Shown piece after piece: positions 37,692 through 49,708 of a DNA stretch of 64,000 nt. Every line of letters begins with the position of its first letter. Positions within the stretch are counted from its first letter, which is position 1. The position numbers were made by a program, and so were the translations under genes. The DNA comes from Aotearoamyces nothofagi. Taxonomy: Eukaryota; Ascomycota; Leotiomycetes; Leotiales; Tympanidaceae. The stretch spans positions 1 through 64,000 of the forward strand of contig JADDTR010000017.1 of the NCBI GenBank assembly GCA_015345905.1, written 5' to 3'. The notes beneath the pieces were generated by a model. The model worked only from the letters and a program-made list of their open reading frames with translations, was not told the origin of the DNA and did not search any database.

Positions 37692-38083
37692 ATGCTACTT
37701 AGATATAGTTGGCGGTATGGAGTGGGTCGCTTTCGGGATGGCATAGTTGGTAAAGGATGGAATGGTGTTCATGGCGTCTACGGACATGGCTGAAATGTAT
37801 ATTTACTAGTTCAGAGCTAGATGAACGATGAAGGATCATGATACCCAAATTTTGTTCATATTGCACTCTCTTTAAAAGCCTATGAAATAGCCTGTGCTTT
37901 AGCGGGAAACATTGCATATGCTATCTTTTAGAAGCTTCGCCATCTCCTCTTCCGCAATCATCACTAGATCTTCCATAGTACAATATGTACCCCGTTCTTA
38001 TCTGAAAGTCCCTCGGTTGTGTTCAGTCTCATAAATGGTAACTGCCTTGTTGCCATTACTAGTAGTATCTCTCTAGCACTACC
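37692..38083. other. Spacer between FEN1 and HOP2
   Basis: This 392-bp stretch holds the FEN1 3' region and the HOP2 promoter. No ACGCG motif and no supported reading frame are visible. Confidence 0.5.
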
Positions 38084-38929
38084 ATGGCGCCCAGGAAGCC
38101 TACCACAAAGCAAGATGACAATCCCTCTGAGCTCATTCTCTCCTACCTGCGCATCCAAAACAGGCCTTACTCGTCGACAGACATCAGTTCAAACCTACAC
38201 AACAAAGTCACGAAAGCTAAAGCGGATAAGCTATTGAAGGATATGAAAGATCGTGGCGAGATTGCAGGACATACTTCCGGAAAAGCTACTGTATATTGGT
38301 GTCTGCAAGTGCGTGTATCATCTTCACTCTAACAGTCACAGTCATTTTTATTCCCATACCCTATCTAATAAGGTCAAATATGAATACTTACATAAAGAGA
38401 CACCAACAGGATCCGAAAGATGCAGCTACACCCGATGAACTCACAGCGATTGACACTTCAATTGCATCACTTCGTGAGCAATTGCCATCTCTCAAGGTAG
38501 AGCTTAAGTCTAAGAACGCATCTCTAAACACCCTACGGTCTGCACTAACAACGGATACTCTGCGAGAGACAGTGAGACTTCTTCACGAGAAGATAACAGA
38601 GGCCGAAGGCCGGCTAAAGGTCCTTAGATCTGGCAATGTCAAGCCAGTCGATAAAGAGGAGAAGGCAAACATGGATGTGGAATATAGGAAGTGGTCAAAG
38701 AAGAGGGATGCGAGGAAGAAGATGTTTAAGGAGCTAGAAGGTTTACTGGTAGAGCAGATGGAGATGATCAGAGAGGATCTTTGGGTCAGTACATTTTTAT
38801 TATGCTTCTCTCGATTCCTTTCCTTATTTGCTATTTTCATTGCCGAGATCAGAAAAGCTTTGGTTTGCTCCTAGGATCGACTGCCTAACGGTCAACTAGG
38901 AGAAATTCGGATTTGAGAATGATTCTTGA
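38084..38929 (+). CDS. hop2: Meiotic homologous-pairing protein HOP2 (TBPIP family)
   Basis: Partner of MND1 that helps Dmc1/Rad51 with homologue pairing in meiosis. Three exons (38084-38308, 38410-38784, 38900-38929) give 209 residues. The N-terminal winged helix spans about 15-75 (ELILSYLRIQNRPYSSTDI, KATVYWCLQ). A long coiled coil follows, about 85-195, with heptad-like leucines and many charged residues. The last exon is 30 nt (EKFGFENDS) and matches the family ending after REDLW. The third 5' splice site is GTCAGT. The frame is intact, which fits a retained meiotic programme. Same strand as FEN1, 392 bp downstream; separate transcripts are assumed. Confidence 0.9.
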
Positions 38930-40664
38930 CCACGCCAATCCCACAACCTCATACTCGGTAGAGGATGAACGGTACAGATGATTCTTGGTATTGATGCGAC
39001 ATCTCTGCCCATGTTGCATGTTGCATGTTGCTCATATCGCCGGCAGTCGCGGCAGCGCACCTACAGGATCTTATCTTAATCTAAGATATGGCTGCTTCAT
39101 GGCAACCTCGCGATACGTGGAGAAGGAAAAGGCGGGGAGAACAAGATCTATTAGAGGTTGCGTGGGCCTTGCCTGCCATGTCCTGCCTGTGGCTTCAGGT
39201 GAATCGTATATATAGGAATAGCAACAGCATTCTTAGCATGTGGTTCCTGATATTAGAGTTGTGGTTTATGAGTTTGACATTGAGGTATCATCCTGACTGG
39301 TGATCGGTCGGCGGCTGACCCGAGAGGCTTGGGTTTGTCCCCGCTATGTCTCAGTCCCGAGTTCACCATGGCGACATATGAGCACACTCACGCACGAGAC
39401 GCATTACCATGTCGACATGGCATCATCAGCTCTACCTTGCTATGCCTGTTTAGGTAGCTCAAACTCTATGCATTCGACCCACCCAAATGTTGCAATCTTT
39501 CGCAGCAAACAAGACACAGCCGCTACCGCTCTACATGCCGTAGAAATAATTGGCATTTTTCCGGGTGGCTGCATATCCAGTTTCAAGCATATGCAGAGCA
39601 GCCGGCCGAGTCGTGCCCGATCGTTGACACCTCGAGCTCGTGGGAGACTCCAGCGGACTATTTCCAGCCACTTTGATTTCCGCATTTGGTGAACATAGTG
39701 AGACTTCATAGCACCATGAGGTTGGAGATTGAGGCGAATATGACGTGAAGATGCCCCCATTGCAGATGTTTGACAGGCAGACCCCCACGAATGCTCAGAT
39801 GCGGATAGCCTCAGAGACAATATGACCCGTGCATTCCCGCTTTGGCAGAATGACGGGCTGGGATGAGATAAGCCCGAGTCATGGAGTTGTAAATATAACC
39901 TGTCTGGATCGCCAGAGTAGGGACCACCTCATCCAGGCCGCTCACGAGACCCAACTGTAACCTTTGATATCGCCATTTACTAGCAACTGTAGATGTAGAG
40001 ATAGGTACGGTGGGCAGAGCCGTGGAAGGGAGAAAGATAGCGGCAGACGCGGCGATGCGCCAGCCTTCGGTACAGCACAAGGGTTGATCGTCCCTAATGG
40101 AGGGCAGCTCCAGCCCATACCTAGATACCTCAATGCCTGTTTTAGCCGCTTGAATGCGAACTCAGGGTTCTTCAGGCAAGCTGCAAGCTACATACAATCT
40201 GCCTTACATTGCACCTTGCACCTTGCACCTTTCCCTAGACATCACCTCTGGATACTCGTTCGCCTGAAGTCTACACAACAATCAATTGTTCTTCATCAAG
40301 TTCGAAGCTGACCACAATCTCAGGCAGCGATAACTTATCGAATAGCCTTCCGACTTACGCCGGCCCCCATCGAAAATTGGCGGGAAGGATAAGGACTACA
40401 CCGCTCTCGAGTGTTGATTTTGCCAAAACGGCCGACGATATTTTGCAGCTTGACCTCATCAAGTGCTACCACCACAGACGTGAGAGATCGACCAAGACGA
40501 CTTCCACAGCATCCTTCACTCCCGTCCTCCTGACCTCTAGATAGGCTCACGGCTTTGCGAGCTCTCGTTATCGCATCTTACTGTCAACCTGACCTCACAA
40601 GACACGTACCGTCCCCTCATCCGTGCGACAACGAGGACCCCGCCAAGATCAGCAACCAGACAAA
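38930..40664. other. 1.7-kb intergenic region without supported gene
   Basis: Frames at 39300-39820 and 39811-40311 overlap on both strands and have no recognisable domains. The last 300 bp before 40665 are mixed, with pyrimidine runs, and are probably promoter and leader of the CCCH gene. Confidence 0.5.
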
Positions 40665-42677
40665 ATGCTGAACAACGGCGCGCCTCCGCACCTGCAAAAC
40701 GGCAGTGTTAATGACAGCAGAGTTAACACGGATCCACCTTATCGGCACATGAGTACTGGAAGTCTCAATATTCCGCCACAGAACGGAGCGAGCAACGGCG
40801 GCCCGCAGATTATGGGACCCGTGGTACCGGGCGCGAGATTCGAAGGACCTAGGAGTCCACCTGGAAAGCAGAGTAAGTCTCAGAGGATCCTCGGGGTGTT
40901 CGGAAATTGGATAATTGTGCTGACAAGATTTCTGGATAGACACTTCTCACGTACCCTGCAAGTTCTACCGGCAAGGTGCTTGCCAGGCAGGCAAGGCGTG
41001 CCCGTTCAGTCATGATCTGGCGAGCACCAACGATAACGTATGCAAATACTTTGCAAAGGTTCGTAAATAACTATCTTACATATTGCCCAGCTAATTGGCA
41101 TTTAGGGTAACTGCAAATTCGGACCTAAGTGCGCCAATGCTCATATACTACCCAATGGTACCCGCGTAAATTATCATAAAGGAGCAATCGGAATTGGAGG
41201 TGGACATCTCAACATTGGTGGACGCATGAATCCGGACCCATATCACGGCCAGAGCTCCGCCTTGACAAACTCCTTGTATCGCGCAAGTATGGGATCTGCT
41301 TCGCCGTTTGTGCCGCAATACTCGCCATTTCAGAACCGGGATGATGGATTCCCTCCTCTCGCTGGCCGGCGAGCGAGTATGGATCCTAGCATACCGATGA
41401 TTGATACAAGCTATGCCACTTCTCACCCTTCGTCAGCATATGGTTCGCCAAGAGAGGATGAGATACAATCACGATTTGGTCTAGGATTGTCTCCAGGGGC
41501 AGCGAAGGGGTTAAGTGTCTTAGACGCGCCACTTCCCGCCTCGTTTGACAGCAATGGTGTTTCATGGAACGCGAGATATGGGCCAGTTGCTGCGTCCGTG
41601 CCATCTAAGTTCGGCCTCGAATCGCCACCAGCATCACTAGGGATAGCTCGAGAAGGAAGAACCTCGGAGGCTCTCAAAAGTCTACACAGTTCTGCTTTTG
41701 GGGACGACACTCGGGATCGATTTAATGGTACAGCTGCTTCACCACCCGCAGCTCTGGCTGACGAATACTTTGGGAAGCGAGTCATGCACTCGCAACGGTT
41801 TGCGAAGCAAAAGATCATGTCTTCAAGTCTCCCAAAGTCTAGTCTAGCGATTGATAAGGATTGGGAAGCAGACTTTACATTTGAAGAAGACTATCTACCT
41901 GATAATCTCAAAGAGCTCCTAACGCCTCAGGAGAAGGCTAGAAGGGGCTCTCGAAACGCCGAAGAAGAAGGCCGGCCAATTCATAGCGGCAATGGCACGC
42001 CAGGTGACGCGTCAAGCAAGTTCGGCTCACCTTCAAATGCTAGTCCTTCGCGCTGGGGACCTCTATTCCAGCGTCAGCAACGTGAAGAGGAAGAGCGAGC
42101 TTCTCGTACCTCCGCCTTCGGTCATGTTGGCTCACCACTCCGCAACTCATCTCTAAACCCTGGGACAAGCCCATCCCTAAGCCGTCCCATCACAAGCTCA
42201 AATGATGCATTTCTCTCTTCTCCGCCACGCCAGTCCTCAATGTCCATCATCTCCCAGCAACTCCAACGCACACGGATCGCCCGAGCCGAATCATCAGGCA
42301 GTGAGTCAGGTTCGGGTTTGTACCCACTTGGTCCACGTGTCACCAGTAATCCAATTGGCTCAGGAGTGAGGAGAACTGATATGGATCGCCAGGTCAGCAG
42401 CTCAAGTATCGGCACGGGCAGGTTCACAACTCCGATTGATGAAGAGCAAGGTGACTTTGTGTTTAGTATGGAAGAGGAGGAGGACAGGGAACGTGAAAGA
42501 GAGAAGGAGAAAGATAAGAGAAACAGTGGTGGGTGGAGCTATCCTATTGGAGGCAGAAGCCCACATTTAGTAGTGGCAGGAGGAAGAAACGGCAATGCAA
42601 ATGGAAATGGAGATCCAAACGGAGTTACAATGAATGGGACTTCGGAAATTGAAGGTATGTTCGGGGCTGGCAGATGA
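40665..42677 (+). CDS. Double CCCH zinc-finger protein (Lee1-like), probable RNA-binding
   Basis: Three exons (40665-40872, 40940-41058, 41106-42677) give about 632 residues. Two adjacent CCCH fingers with spacing C-x7-C-x5-C-x3-H lie near residues 75-120: CKFYRQGACQAGKACPFSH and CKYFAKGNCKFGPKCANAH. Such tandem fingers usually bind RNA; the arrangement resembles yeast Lee1 and related ascomycete proteins, whose function is poorly known. An intron separates the two fingers. The remaining 500 residues are Ser/Pro/Gly-rich and predicted disordered, with an acidic patch (EEDYLPDNLKELL) that could be a short interaction motif, and a late Glu/Arg run. The start is the first ATG in frame; the frame is open further upstream without another ATG. 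Confidence 0.88.
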
Positions 42678-43792
42678 TTGTCTTAGTGCACTCACCGAAT
42701 ATCGTCCTGTCCAGCTAGATTATCTGGCTTCGGGGCGTCTTCCACTTCTTGACTGCACCAATGAAACATAGATCATGGTTCGTTTCATGACACGACCTAG
42801 CAATAGAGTCTTCGACGCAGAGGGTGCTATTCATATATCGTACGATTACATCGAAGTATAACACAGGCGTTAGCACAGCATCAGTTTGGACATGGCGTTT
42901 GGACTCGCCATATCATATTAACGGCATCAACAGGATCTAGTTTGTTTGTATTTAGAAATAGCTTGGAGAGTACTGCATTGATTGATGATTTCTATACACA
43001 AGATAGGCAAATAGTTGGCAATACATTAGACCAAGATACCAGAAGTTTTTTGGCAACGTGATTATATATTTATATGTGCTCTGATTGACTAAGGAGTAAT
43101 GAGTCAGACCCTACCAAATATCAGCTAAAAGCTTTACTTTAATCATTGTTTGAACATATTGGAAATTAGATAGAAGCATTGCCAGTTACAAATAAGAGCC
43201 TTTAGTCATTCAGAAACTATACATAGAAGTTATATAAGGTGAAAACACTTGTCAATTATAGGTGAGCGCTTCTAAATTATTTTCAGCTTTTAGCCTTATT
43301 AGTATTAAATTTATTGCAGTAACTTTTTTATTAGTATAGAAGTACTGGATAGAGAGGTCTTGTAGATTATTTAGGTATTGTTGTAATTTATATATTTTGC
43401 TGTTATCTGATTTATCAATTATCCTCAGTGTTTTCTTTAATATTATTAATTATTTACACTTCATTATTAACAGGAGAATACTTGATAGATAGATACTAGA
43501 CATACTATTCGTACATAAATATTGTATTAAGCCTTGATAAAGAAATATCTTGTGAAGCAGTCCGGATGATAAGGTCTTGAAATGTTCGAGATCACGAGAT
43601 TTGGCGACGCGAACGCGACTTCCGTAACGCGCCATGTAAATTTCTTACCAACAACACAAAAATTTCCTTTCTAGAGATATCGCCGACCGTTCAAGATATC
43701 CTCTATAAATGTTCTGAACCTTTACTTTAGGTTTGTAAAGAGCGCTGAATGAGGTCACCGTGGACGAAAAGAACAAAGTCACGTGCCCGTGC
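42678..43792. other. AT-rich intergenic region, CHL1 promoter at right end
   Basis: 42960-43560 is strongly AT-rich with no coding character and may be decayed repeat DNA. The right end holds the CHL1 promoter with three ACGCG sites. An ATG at 43749 opens a short frame that overlaps the CHL1 start in a different phase and could act as an upstream ORF. Confidence 0.55.
43607..43631. promoter_or_regulatory. Three ACGCG (MCB-core) sites upstream of CHL1
   Basis: ACGCG occurs at 43607, 43613 and 43627, about 160-185 bp before the CHL1 ATG. The tight spacing in an otherwise AT-rich region makes chance less likely. Binding by an MBF-type factor is inferred. Confidence 0.6.
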
Positions 43793-46668
43793 ATGTTGAG
43801 GTCAGCCATGGTAGACCTTGCCACTACAGCGGAGGAAGGTGAGATAGAAGGGAGTAAAATTGATTTTCACCACCCATATACACCATATGATATTCAGGAG
43901 ACGTTTATGAAGACTGTTTATGAGGTGCTGGAGACTGGTAACGGCGGTGTGGGAATTTTAGAGAGCCCGACTGGTACAGTATGCGTCTCTCGTTTCTCTT
44001 TCTTGGGGTATCAACATGATGATTGGAGTTGTGACGAAAGCTCTAATTCTAAAACAGGGCAAATCACTCAGTCTCCTCTGTGCGTCACTGACATGGCTCC
44101 GTGACCACAAGAGGAAGAAATTTGAGGAGGGCTTGAATTGGGCTGGTGATACAGCAGGAGAGCCAGAATGGATAGTTGAACAGGTGAAAGCAAGGAAGCG
44201 AAGAGACCTGATGCGCCAGCGAGAAGAAATAGAGTCGAAGTTAGCGAAAGTGAGGGAAAAGGAGAAGGCTATGAAGCAGAAGTTTTTGAAGGGAGAGCGA
44301 GACCCAAAGAGGAGAAGAGTGAACGTTGGTGAGAAGAAGCAGGATAAAAGCACAGAAGACGATGAACAGTTCGTCCTGGCCGACTATGATAGTGATTCAG
44401 GGGCGAATTTGATGGGGAATAGCAGCGCAGCGGCTAGTGGATTGTCTGCTGGGACACTGGCATTGATGGAAAAGCTAGGGATGAATATTGGAGGTCCCGC
44501 GAAAGAGGAAGAACATGAAGTGGAGGATGATATAAAAGTATGTATATTTAATCCATCATTCATGATTGTCCAAGCTAATGATTGAGATCTTCTACTGCTC
44601 TCGCACACATTCTCAGCTCACACAATTCATCAACGAGCTACGGCGTGTCAAGATCCCCCCAGCTCTACCAGCCGAGATCTCGAAAGACTCAAGCACTGAA
44701 GGCCAACTTGAAGAAATCAAACATCTAACTCTCGGGTCAAGGAAGAATCTTTGCATCAATGCATCCGTCTCTTCCCTGCGCTCTGTAACAGCTATCAACG
44801 AGCGCTGTATGGAGCTTCAAGAACCGTCCACCCCCGCGGCGCAGAAATGCCAGTATTTACCTAACAAAGAGAACCAGCCTCTTGTACATGACTTCCGTGA
44901 CCGGACTCTGGCCACCATCCGCGACATCGAAGAGCTCGGCACACTCGGGCAGGAAGTCGGCATCTGCCCTTACTACGCATCACGTTCTGCAATCAAAAGT
45001 AGTGAAATTGTGACATTGCCGTATCCGTTATTACTGCAAAAGAGCGCGCGTGAGGCTCTGGGTATTAATTTGCGGAACCACGTAGTGATTGTAGACGAGG
45101 CACATAATCTAACGGATGCTATATCAGGTATTTATGGTGTCAGCGTGTCGCTGACACAGCTCAGACGCTCGAGAGCTGGATTGGGAGTTTACTTGCAGAA
45201 ATTTCGGTACAGACTTAAGGGGAAGAATAGAGTATATGTAGCACAGGTTGTAAGATTACTTGATTCCCTCACTGGATACTTGGAGGGAAGGGCAAACTCA
45301 AAGGTGGGGGCCATATGGATTTGGAGACATCCTATACTAATTCGATTATAGCAGGCTGAAGGGGTAGTTGAACCTACCGAGCTCTTGGCTGGCAAAGGTG
45401 TTGACCAAATCAATCTCTACAAGCTCCTCCGATACTTGCAAGAAAGCAAACTTGCACGGAAAGTCGAAGGATACATCGCGCAAGCTGAACAGCAATCTTC
45501 TGGCATATCATCACAAAGGCCTAGCAAGCCGAAGCCATTAAGTACGGACGCAATGGCCCCAACTCTACAACATATACAATCTCTCCTCATAGCTCTTACC
45601 AACCCGTCCAAAGAAGGCCGTATGTTCTACGCAAACGATATTGAAAGTAACGATACCACTCTTAAATACATGCTTTTAGACCCAACTCACCATTTCCGCG
45701 AGGTTGTCTCATCAGCCCGTGCCGTCATCCTGGCTGGCGGTACTATGTCGCCAATGTCTGATTACACCTCTCATCTTCTCTCATACCTCCCAAATTCCTC
45801 TATCACAAGCCTCAGCTGCGGCCACGTTATACCGGCGTCCAACCTCTTGGCTTGGACACTTAGCACTGGCCCTAGCAGCGGAAAATTCGAGTTCACGTTC
45901 AGCAGAAGGGGCGGTCGAGAAGGCGAAGAAATGATTGACGAACTCGGTCGCGCGATCTTGAATCTCTGTTCCGTTGTACCAGATGGGGTTGTTGTTTTCT
46001 TCCCAAGTTATGCGTATATGGAAACTGTCGTTAAGCAATGGCAAAAAGTTACTAGTGTTGGGAGACAAAGTATTTGGGAAAGACTGGCGATGCGGAAAAC
46101 ACTATTTAGAGAGAGCAAAGATGCGAAGGGAGATGAGCAGGACGTCCTGGCGGAATATAGTAAAGCTGTTGATTCAGGGAAAGGGGGATTGCTATTAAGC
46201 GTTGTGGGAGGGAAGATGAGTGAAGGGATCAATTTCAGTGATCGGCTAGGTCGATGCGTGATTATTGTCGGGCTACCGTTCCCGAATATCATGAGTGCAG
46301 AATGGAAAGCAAAGATGGCTTATATCGAAGAAGCCGTTGTCGAGAAGATTGAAGCAGAAAGTTTGTCAGGTGATGCGTTGGTCATTATACCCGAAGATGA
46401 GAAAAGGAAAAGGGGAAAATCTGCTGCTAGAGAGTTCTATGAGAATGCTTGCATGCGGGCAGTAAACCAAAGTGTAGGGAGAGCAATTCGGCATAGGGGA
46501 GACTATGCGGCAATTGTGATGGTTGATGTGAGATTTGGGAAAAGAGAAATCAAGGGGAAGTTGCCAGGATGGATTAGGGAGGGTGTAGTGGATCGATCTG
46601 AGGAGAAGAGCTTTGCAGAGTTGATGGGGGGATTGAGTGCTTTCTTTAGAGCGAAGAAAGGGATCTGA
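43793..46668 (+). CDS. chl1: ATP-dependent DNA helicase CHL1 (DDX11/FANCJ family)
   Basis: Nuclear 5'-3' helicase with an iron-sulphur cluster, required for sister-chromatid cohesion. Four exons (43793-43978, 44058-44537, 44587-45303, 45352-46668) give about 899 residues; yeast Chl1 has 861. ATG 43793 is the first in frame (the open frame reaches a GTG at 43760); ATG 43808 is an alternative. Motifs in order: Q-like [10 protein letters not shown]; Walker A SPTGTGKS (split by intron 1); four cluster cysteines in [20 protein letters not shown] and GICPYY; VDEAHN; GTMSP; EGINFSD; and [15 protein letters not shown] charged insert after Walker A (about 85-200) is typical. The last acceptor is an ATAGCAG tandem, so one residue may vary. 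The 5' site GTGGGG there is weak. Confidence 0.94.
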
Positions 46669-47263
46669 ATAGTGATATGTAAATATCTCGCCAATATTTA
46701 TAAGTAATTGCAATATGCTATGCTGGGTGTTATGGAATTCAACTTGCAAAAATATAGGTTTTGGTGTTCTCGATCACTCTCGGTGTTAGCAACAATTCTG
46801 ACACCCAGAACGACTTGCTCTCTCATACAGTTGGGATTATAGTAATAATGAGCAATTGGGCTTCATGGATTTCAGATATGAACCATTAGATATGAAAAAA
46901 TCAATGGGAATAGTAAATAAAGATGACTAAACGTGCGGCAAATAACATGAGAACCTGCTGTTTCGACAAAATTCTTGCCTAACTTTGTGTAATGGCAGCA
47001 TCAACAAAACTATTAGGACAGTTTTAAATTTAGCAGATAAATTGCCAAGATAGTCTTACTGAACTTATAAATTGGATTGGCACATCTGAACTTGAAGTTC
47101 CTAATTAGGAAATTTTGTCGCTCGCACATTCTCGTAGGGCTCGCTTGCCCTAGTGGCATTAGCGCCCAAAAATGGCAAGCGAGGTCGAACTTGGAGAATA
47201 TCGAGAAGCCGAGAAACGAGCACGACACGACACGACAAACTCACGGCATTCGACATCGACACA
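46669..47263. other. Intergenic region and leader of the ribosomal protein gene
   Basis: This spacer of nearly 600 bp holds the CHL1 3' region and the uL15 promoter. A 10-bp inverted repeat, CTCGCTTGCC at 47140-47149 and GGCAAGCGAG at 47174-47183, lies 81-124 bp before the ATG. Confidence 0.6.
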
Positions 47264-47984
47264 ATGCCTACCCATTTGTCAAAGACCCGCAAGCAGTATG
47301 TTGCTCCTTAATCCACGAATATATTGCTCTCGGCATTCGCTCTGCTCTGTTGTGATAGTTGCAAGGGGGTGTCGACTGAGATACAACTGAGCAAGTGTGA
47401 AGGATCTGTTACTGACATTTCTTCATTATAGTCGCGGACATGTGTCTGCTGGACACGGTCGTGTAGGAAAGCACCGCAAGCATCCCGGTGGTCGTGGTCT
47501 TGCTGGTGGACAACATCACCACAGAACGAACATGGACAAGTACCATCCTGGTTACTTTGGAAAGGTCGGAATGCGATACTTCCACAAGCAATCTGCCCAC
47601 TTCTGGAAGCCAATTATCAACCTCGATAAGGTACGATTTTGAATCCCTCTAGATCTTGATCCTAGACACAGTGAAGTCCACTTCGAACAGATGGGTTGGA
47701 GGACTTATACTTTTTCGGGATCGAGGTATTGTGTCGGAAAACAAGACTAACGTTAATTTCTGTAGCTCTGGTCCCTCATCCCTGTTGAGAAGCGTACAGA
47801 ATACCTTTCCTCAGAAAAGAAAGACACCATCCCCGTTCTCGATCTTCTCCCACTAGGATACTCAAAGGTTCTCGGAAAGGGCCGTCTGCCAGAGGTCCCA
47901 TTACTTGTGCGCGCGAGGTGGTTCAGCAAGGAGGCTGAGCGAAAGATCACTGAGGCTGGTGGTGTTGTTGAGTTGATTGCATAG
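47264..47984 (+). CDS. rpl28: 60S ribosomal protein L28 (uL15, L27a; yeast Cyh2)
   Basis: Structural protein of the large ribosomal subunit near the E site. Three exons (47264-47295, 47432-47630, 47766-47984) give 149 residues, the canonical size. The protein begins [20 protein letters not shown] and is highly basic with [15 protein letters not shown]. The first intron interrupts codon 11, near the place where yeast RPL28 has its intron. Gln38, whose change gives cycloheximide resistance in yeast, is present, so the wild-type sensitive state is predicted. Introns of 136 and 135 bp are longer than those of most neighbours, as is common in ribosomal protein genes. Confidence 0.97.
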
Positions 47985-48238
47985 ATTGACGTATCATAGT
48001 TCAGGGAACGGATGGCTTGAGTTCGTGGCATGGATGGCTTCTATGGCTATGGGAGTTCGATCAATCAATGAAAGGCTTAACAAACATATGATTATTCTCA
48101 AATTATTGAATGTGATTTCGCTTTGCAATCGTGGTATCTTACACTAACATGCAGTCCTTGGCCTTCAAACGCCGAATATGCTACATAAAGGAGACACCGC
48201 GGTACTGTTGTGGCCCTGAAACGCCTTGCCTATTCCAT

Positions 48239-49708
48239 TTATAACATCTGTATTTCATCTTCCTCATCTTCCATTGTCGGATACTCAATTAGGAACTCAT
48301 GCTGTAAAGCCTCTGCAGCTGTTATCCGTCTATTCGGATCTAGATCAAAGCACCGCTCCAGGAAGCGGACCGCCGCCTTCTCCTCGGAATTTAATGAAGT
48401 CTCGCCACCCTTACTACCTTCATTCCTACACGTTGACCAAAGTATGATCTTCTCTAGGCTAAAGCCCTGCTGTCCAATGGTAGGAATGCTAGTTTCGAAT
48501 ACTGCACCGTGGAGGAAAGCAGCCTGCTTCATCCTTCGAGTGCCAAAAATCGTAGCAATCTCAATCATAGCTTCAACGTCGTCTGCTGAGTTGAAAAACG
48601 GAAAGCGCTTTGAGAGGATAGTGAGAAGAATGACACCAGCGGACCATATGTCGATGCTCGTCGTTTGATCGGTACATTTAAAAAGAACTTCTGGAGCACG
48701 GAAACCACGAGTTCCTGCACGATTGGCACGCCGTGATGGACGAGAGTCGTTCTTTGGATAGCCAGATGAAGGTCCACTCACTGCGGCAACACTGGATTGA
48801 ATGTGACGCCGCCTGTCAGTAGAGCTTTCCTGACAAAGACACGGCTTGCTATCCGTACCCTCCCTTTCTGCCAATCCAAAGTCTACTAACACTCCACGCT
48901 TTTTGTCTGGTTCATATAGGAAATTTGTAGGTTTGATATCCCGGTGCAATATCCCCTGCTCGTGTACTGCTGCTAAAGCCGTGAAGAGTGACCGGAAGTA
49001 GATCTGAATATCAGGAATAGTCATATTTCGGAAGTATTCCCGGAAATCTGTGTGGCGGAAGTATGGCAGTACTGCCACTACCTGGTCTGTATGTCTAAAT
49101 GCTGTGATGAGTGGACAGACAGAGTTGCAACCTCTCAGATCGTTAAGAAGATCCAGCTCGTTCAATATACGTGTAGGGCTACTGGTGACGTATATCTTCT
49201 TGATCGCAACATATTTGGGCTTCCTACGTTGCTCATCATAATTACTAATATCACCCAATGCGCCGACTCGCCGTTTCTTCAGAGGCGGCGAAGTCCATTT
49301 GGAATTCTCCTTTTCTTCGATATCCCAAGTGTTGTCGTAATGGTCATACAAAAGATCCTCGGCCTTGTAGACAGTAGAAAAGGTTCCTGTGCAAATGTTA
49401 GGAATAATACCATGCATGTAAATTGCCAACTTACCTTCTCCAATGCGATTGATAAGACGAAACCGGTCTTTTATACCCTTGAACGTCTCCTGGAATTTGT
49501 CCATATCTTCTTGTACTGAGGGGTCAACAATGCCATCGCTTTCTTCAGAAGCCTCCGAGTCAGCATCATCTTCGCCATAATGTTCTTGGTCATTGTTTTC
49601 CTCGTTCTCAATTATATGCTCTTGTTCTGGACCAGACTCGTCCATCGCTGCTTCATCATCGTGTATCTCGAATGGTTGCCTTGCATGACGTGCACGTAAA
49701 GTTGCCAT
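48239..49708 (-). CDS. cdc7: Cell-cycle protein kinase CDC7 (DDK catalytic subunit)
   Basis: With Dbf4, phosphorylates the MCM helicase to fire replication origins. Two exons (49708-49435, 49386-48239) give about 473 residues. The 48-bp intron is a multiple of three and open, so it reads as a 16-residue insert if missed; removing it restores the glycine-rich loop IGEGTFSTVYKAED. Other kinase motifs: VAIKKIY (lysine), HRDIKPTNF, VDFGLAE and GTRGFRAPEVLF. A short insert between DFG and APE is the CDC7-type insert. The N-terminus is acidic. The first ATG in frame is at 49708; upstream frame lacks ATG. The gene converges on rpl28 and is divergent from condensin subunit 1 across 332 bp. Confidence 0.94.
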   Translation of the reverse strand: MATLRARHARQPFEIHDDEAAMDESGPEQEHIIENEENNDQEHYGEDDADSEASEESDGIVDPSVQEDMDKFQETFKGIKDRFRLINRIGEGKLAIYMHGIIPNICTGTFSTVYKAEDLLYDHYDNTWDIEEKENSKWTSPPLKKRRVGALGDISNYDEQRRKPKYVAIKKIYVTSSPTRILNELDLLNDLRGCNSVCPLITAFRHTDQVVAVLPYFRHTDFREYFRNMTIPDIQIYFRSLFTALAAVHEQGILHRDIKPTNFLYEPDKKRGVLVDFGLAEREGTDSKPCLCQESSTDRRRHIQSSVAAVSGPSSGYPKNDSRPSRRANRAGTRGFRAPEVLFKCTDQTTSIDIWSAGVILLTILSKRFPFFNSADDVEAMIEIATIFGTRRMKQAAFLHGAVFETSIPTIGQQGFSLEKIILWSTCRNEGSKGGETSLNSEEKAAVRFLERCFDLDPNRRITAAEALQHEFLIEYPTMEDEEDEIQML

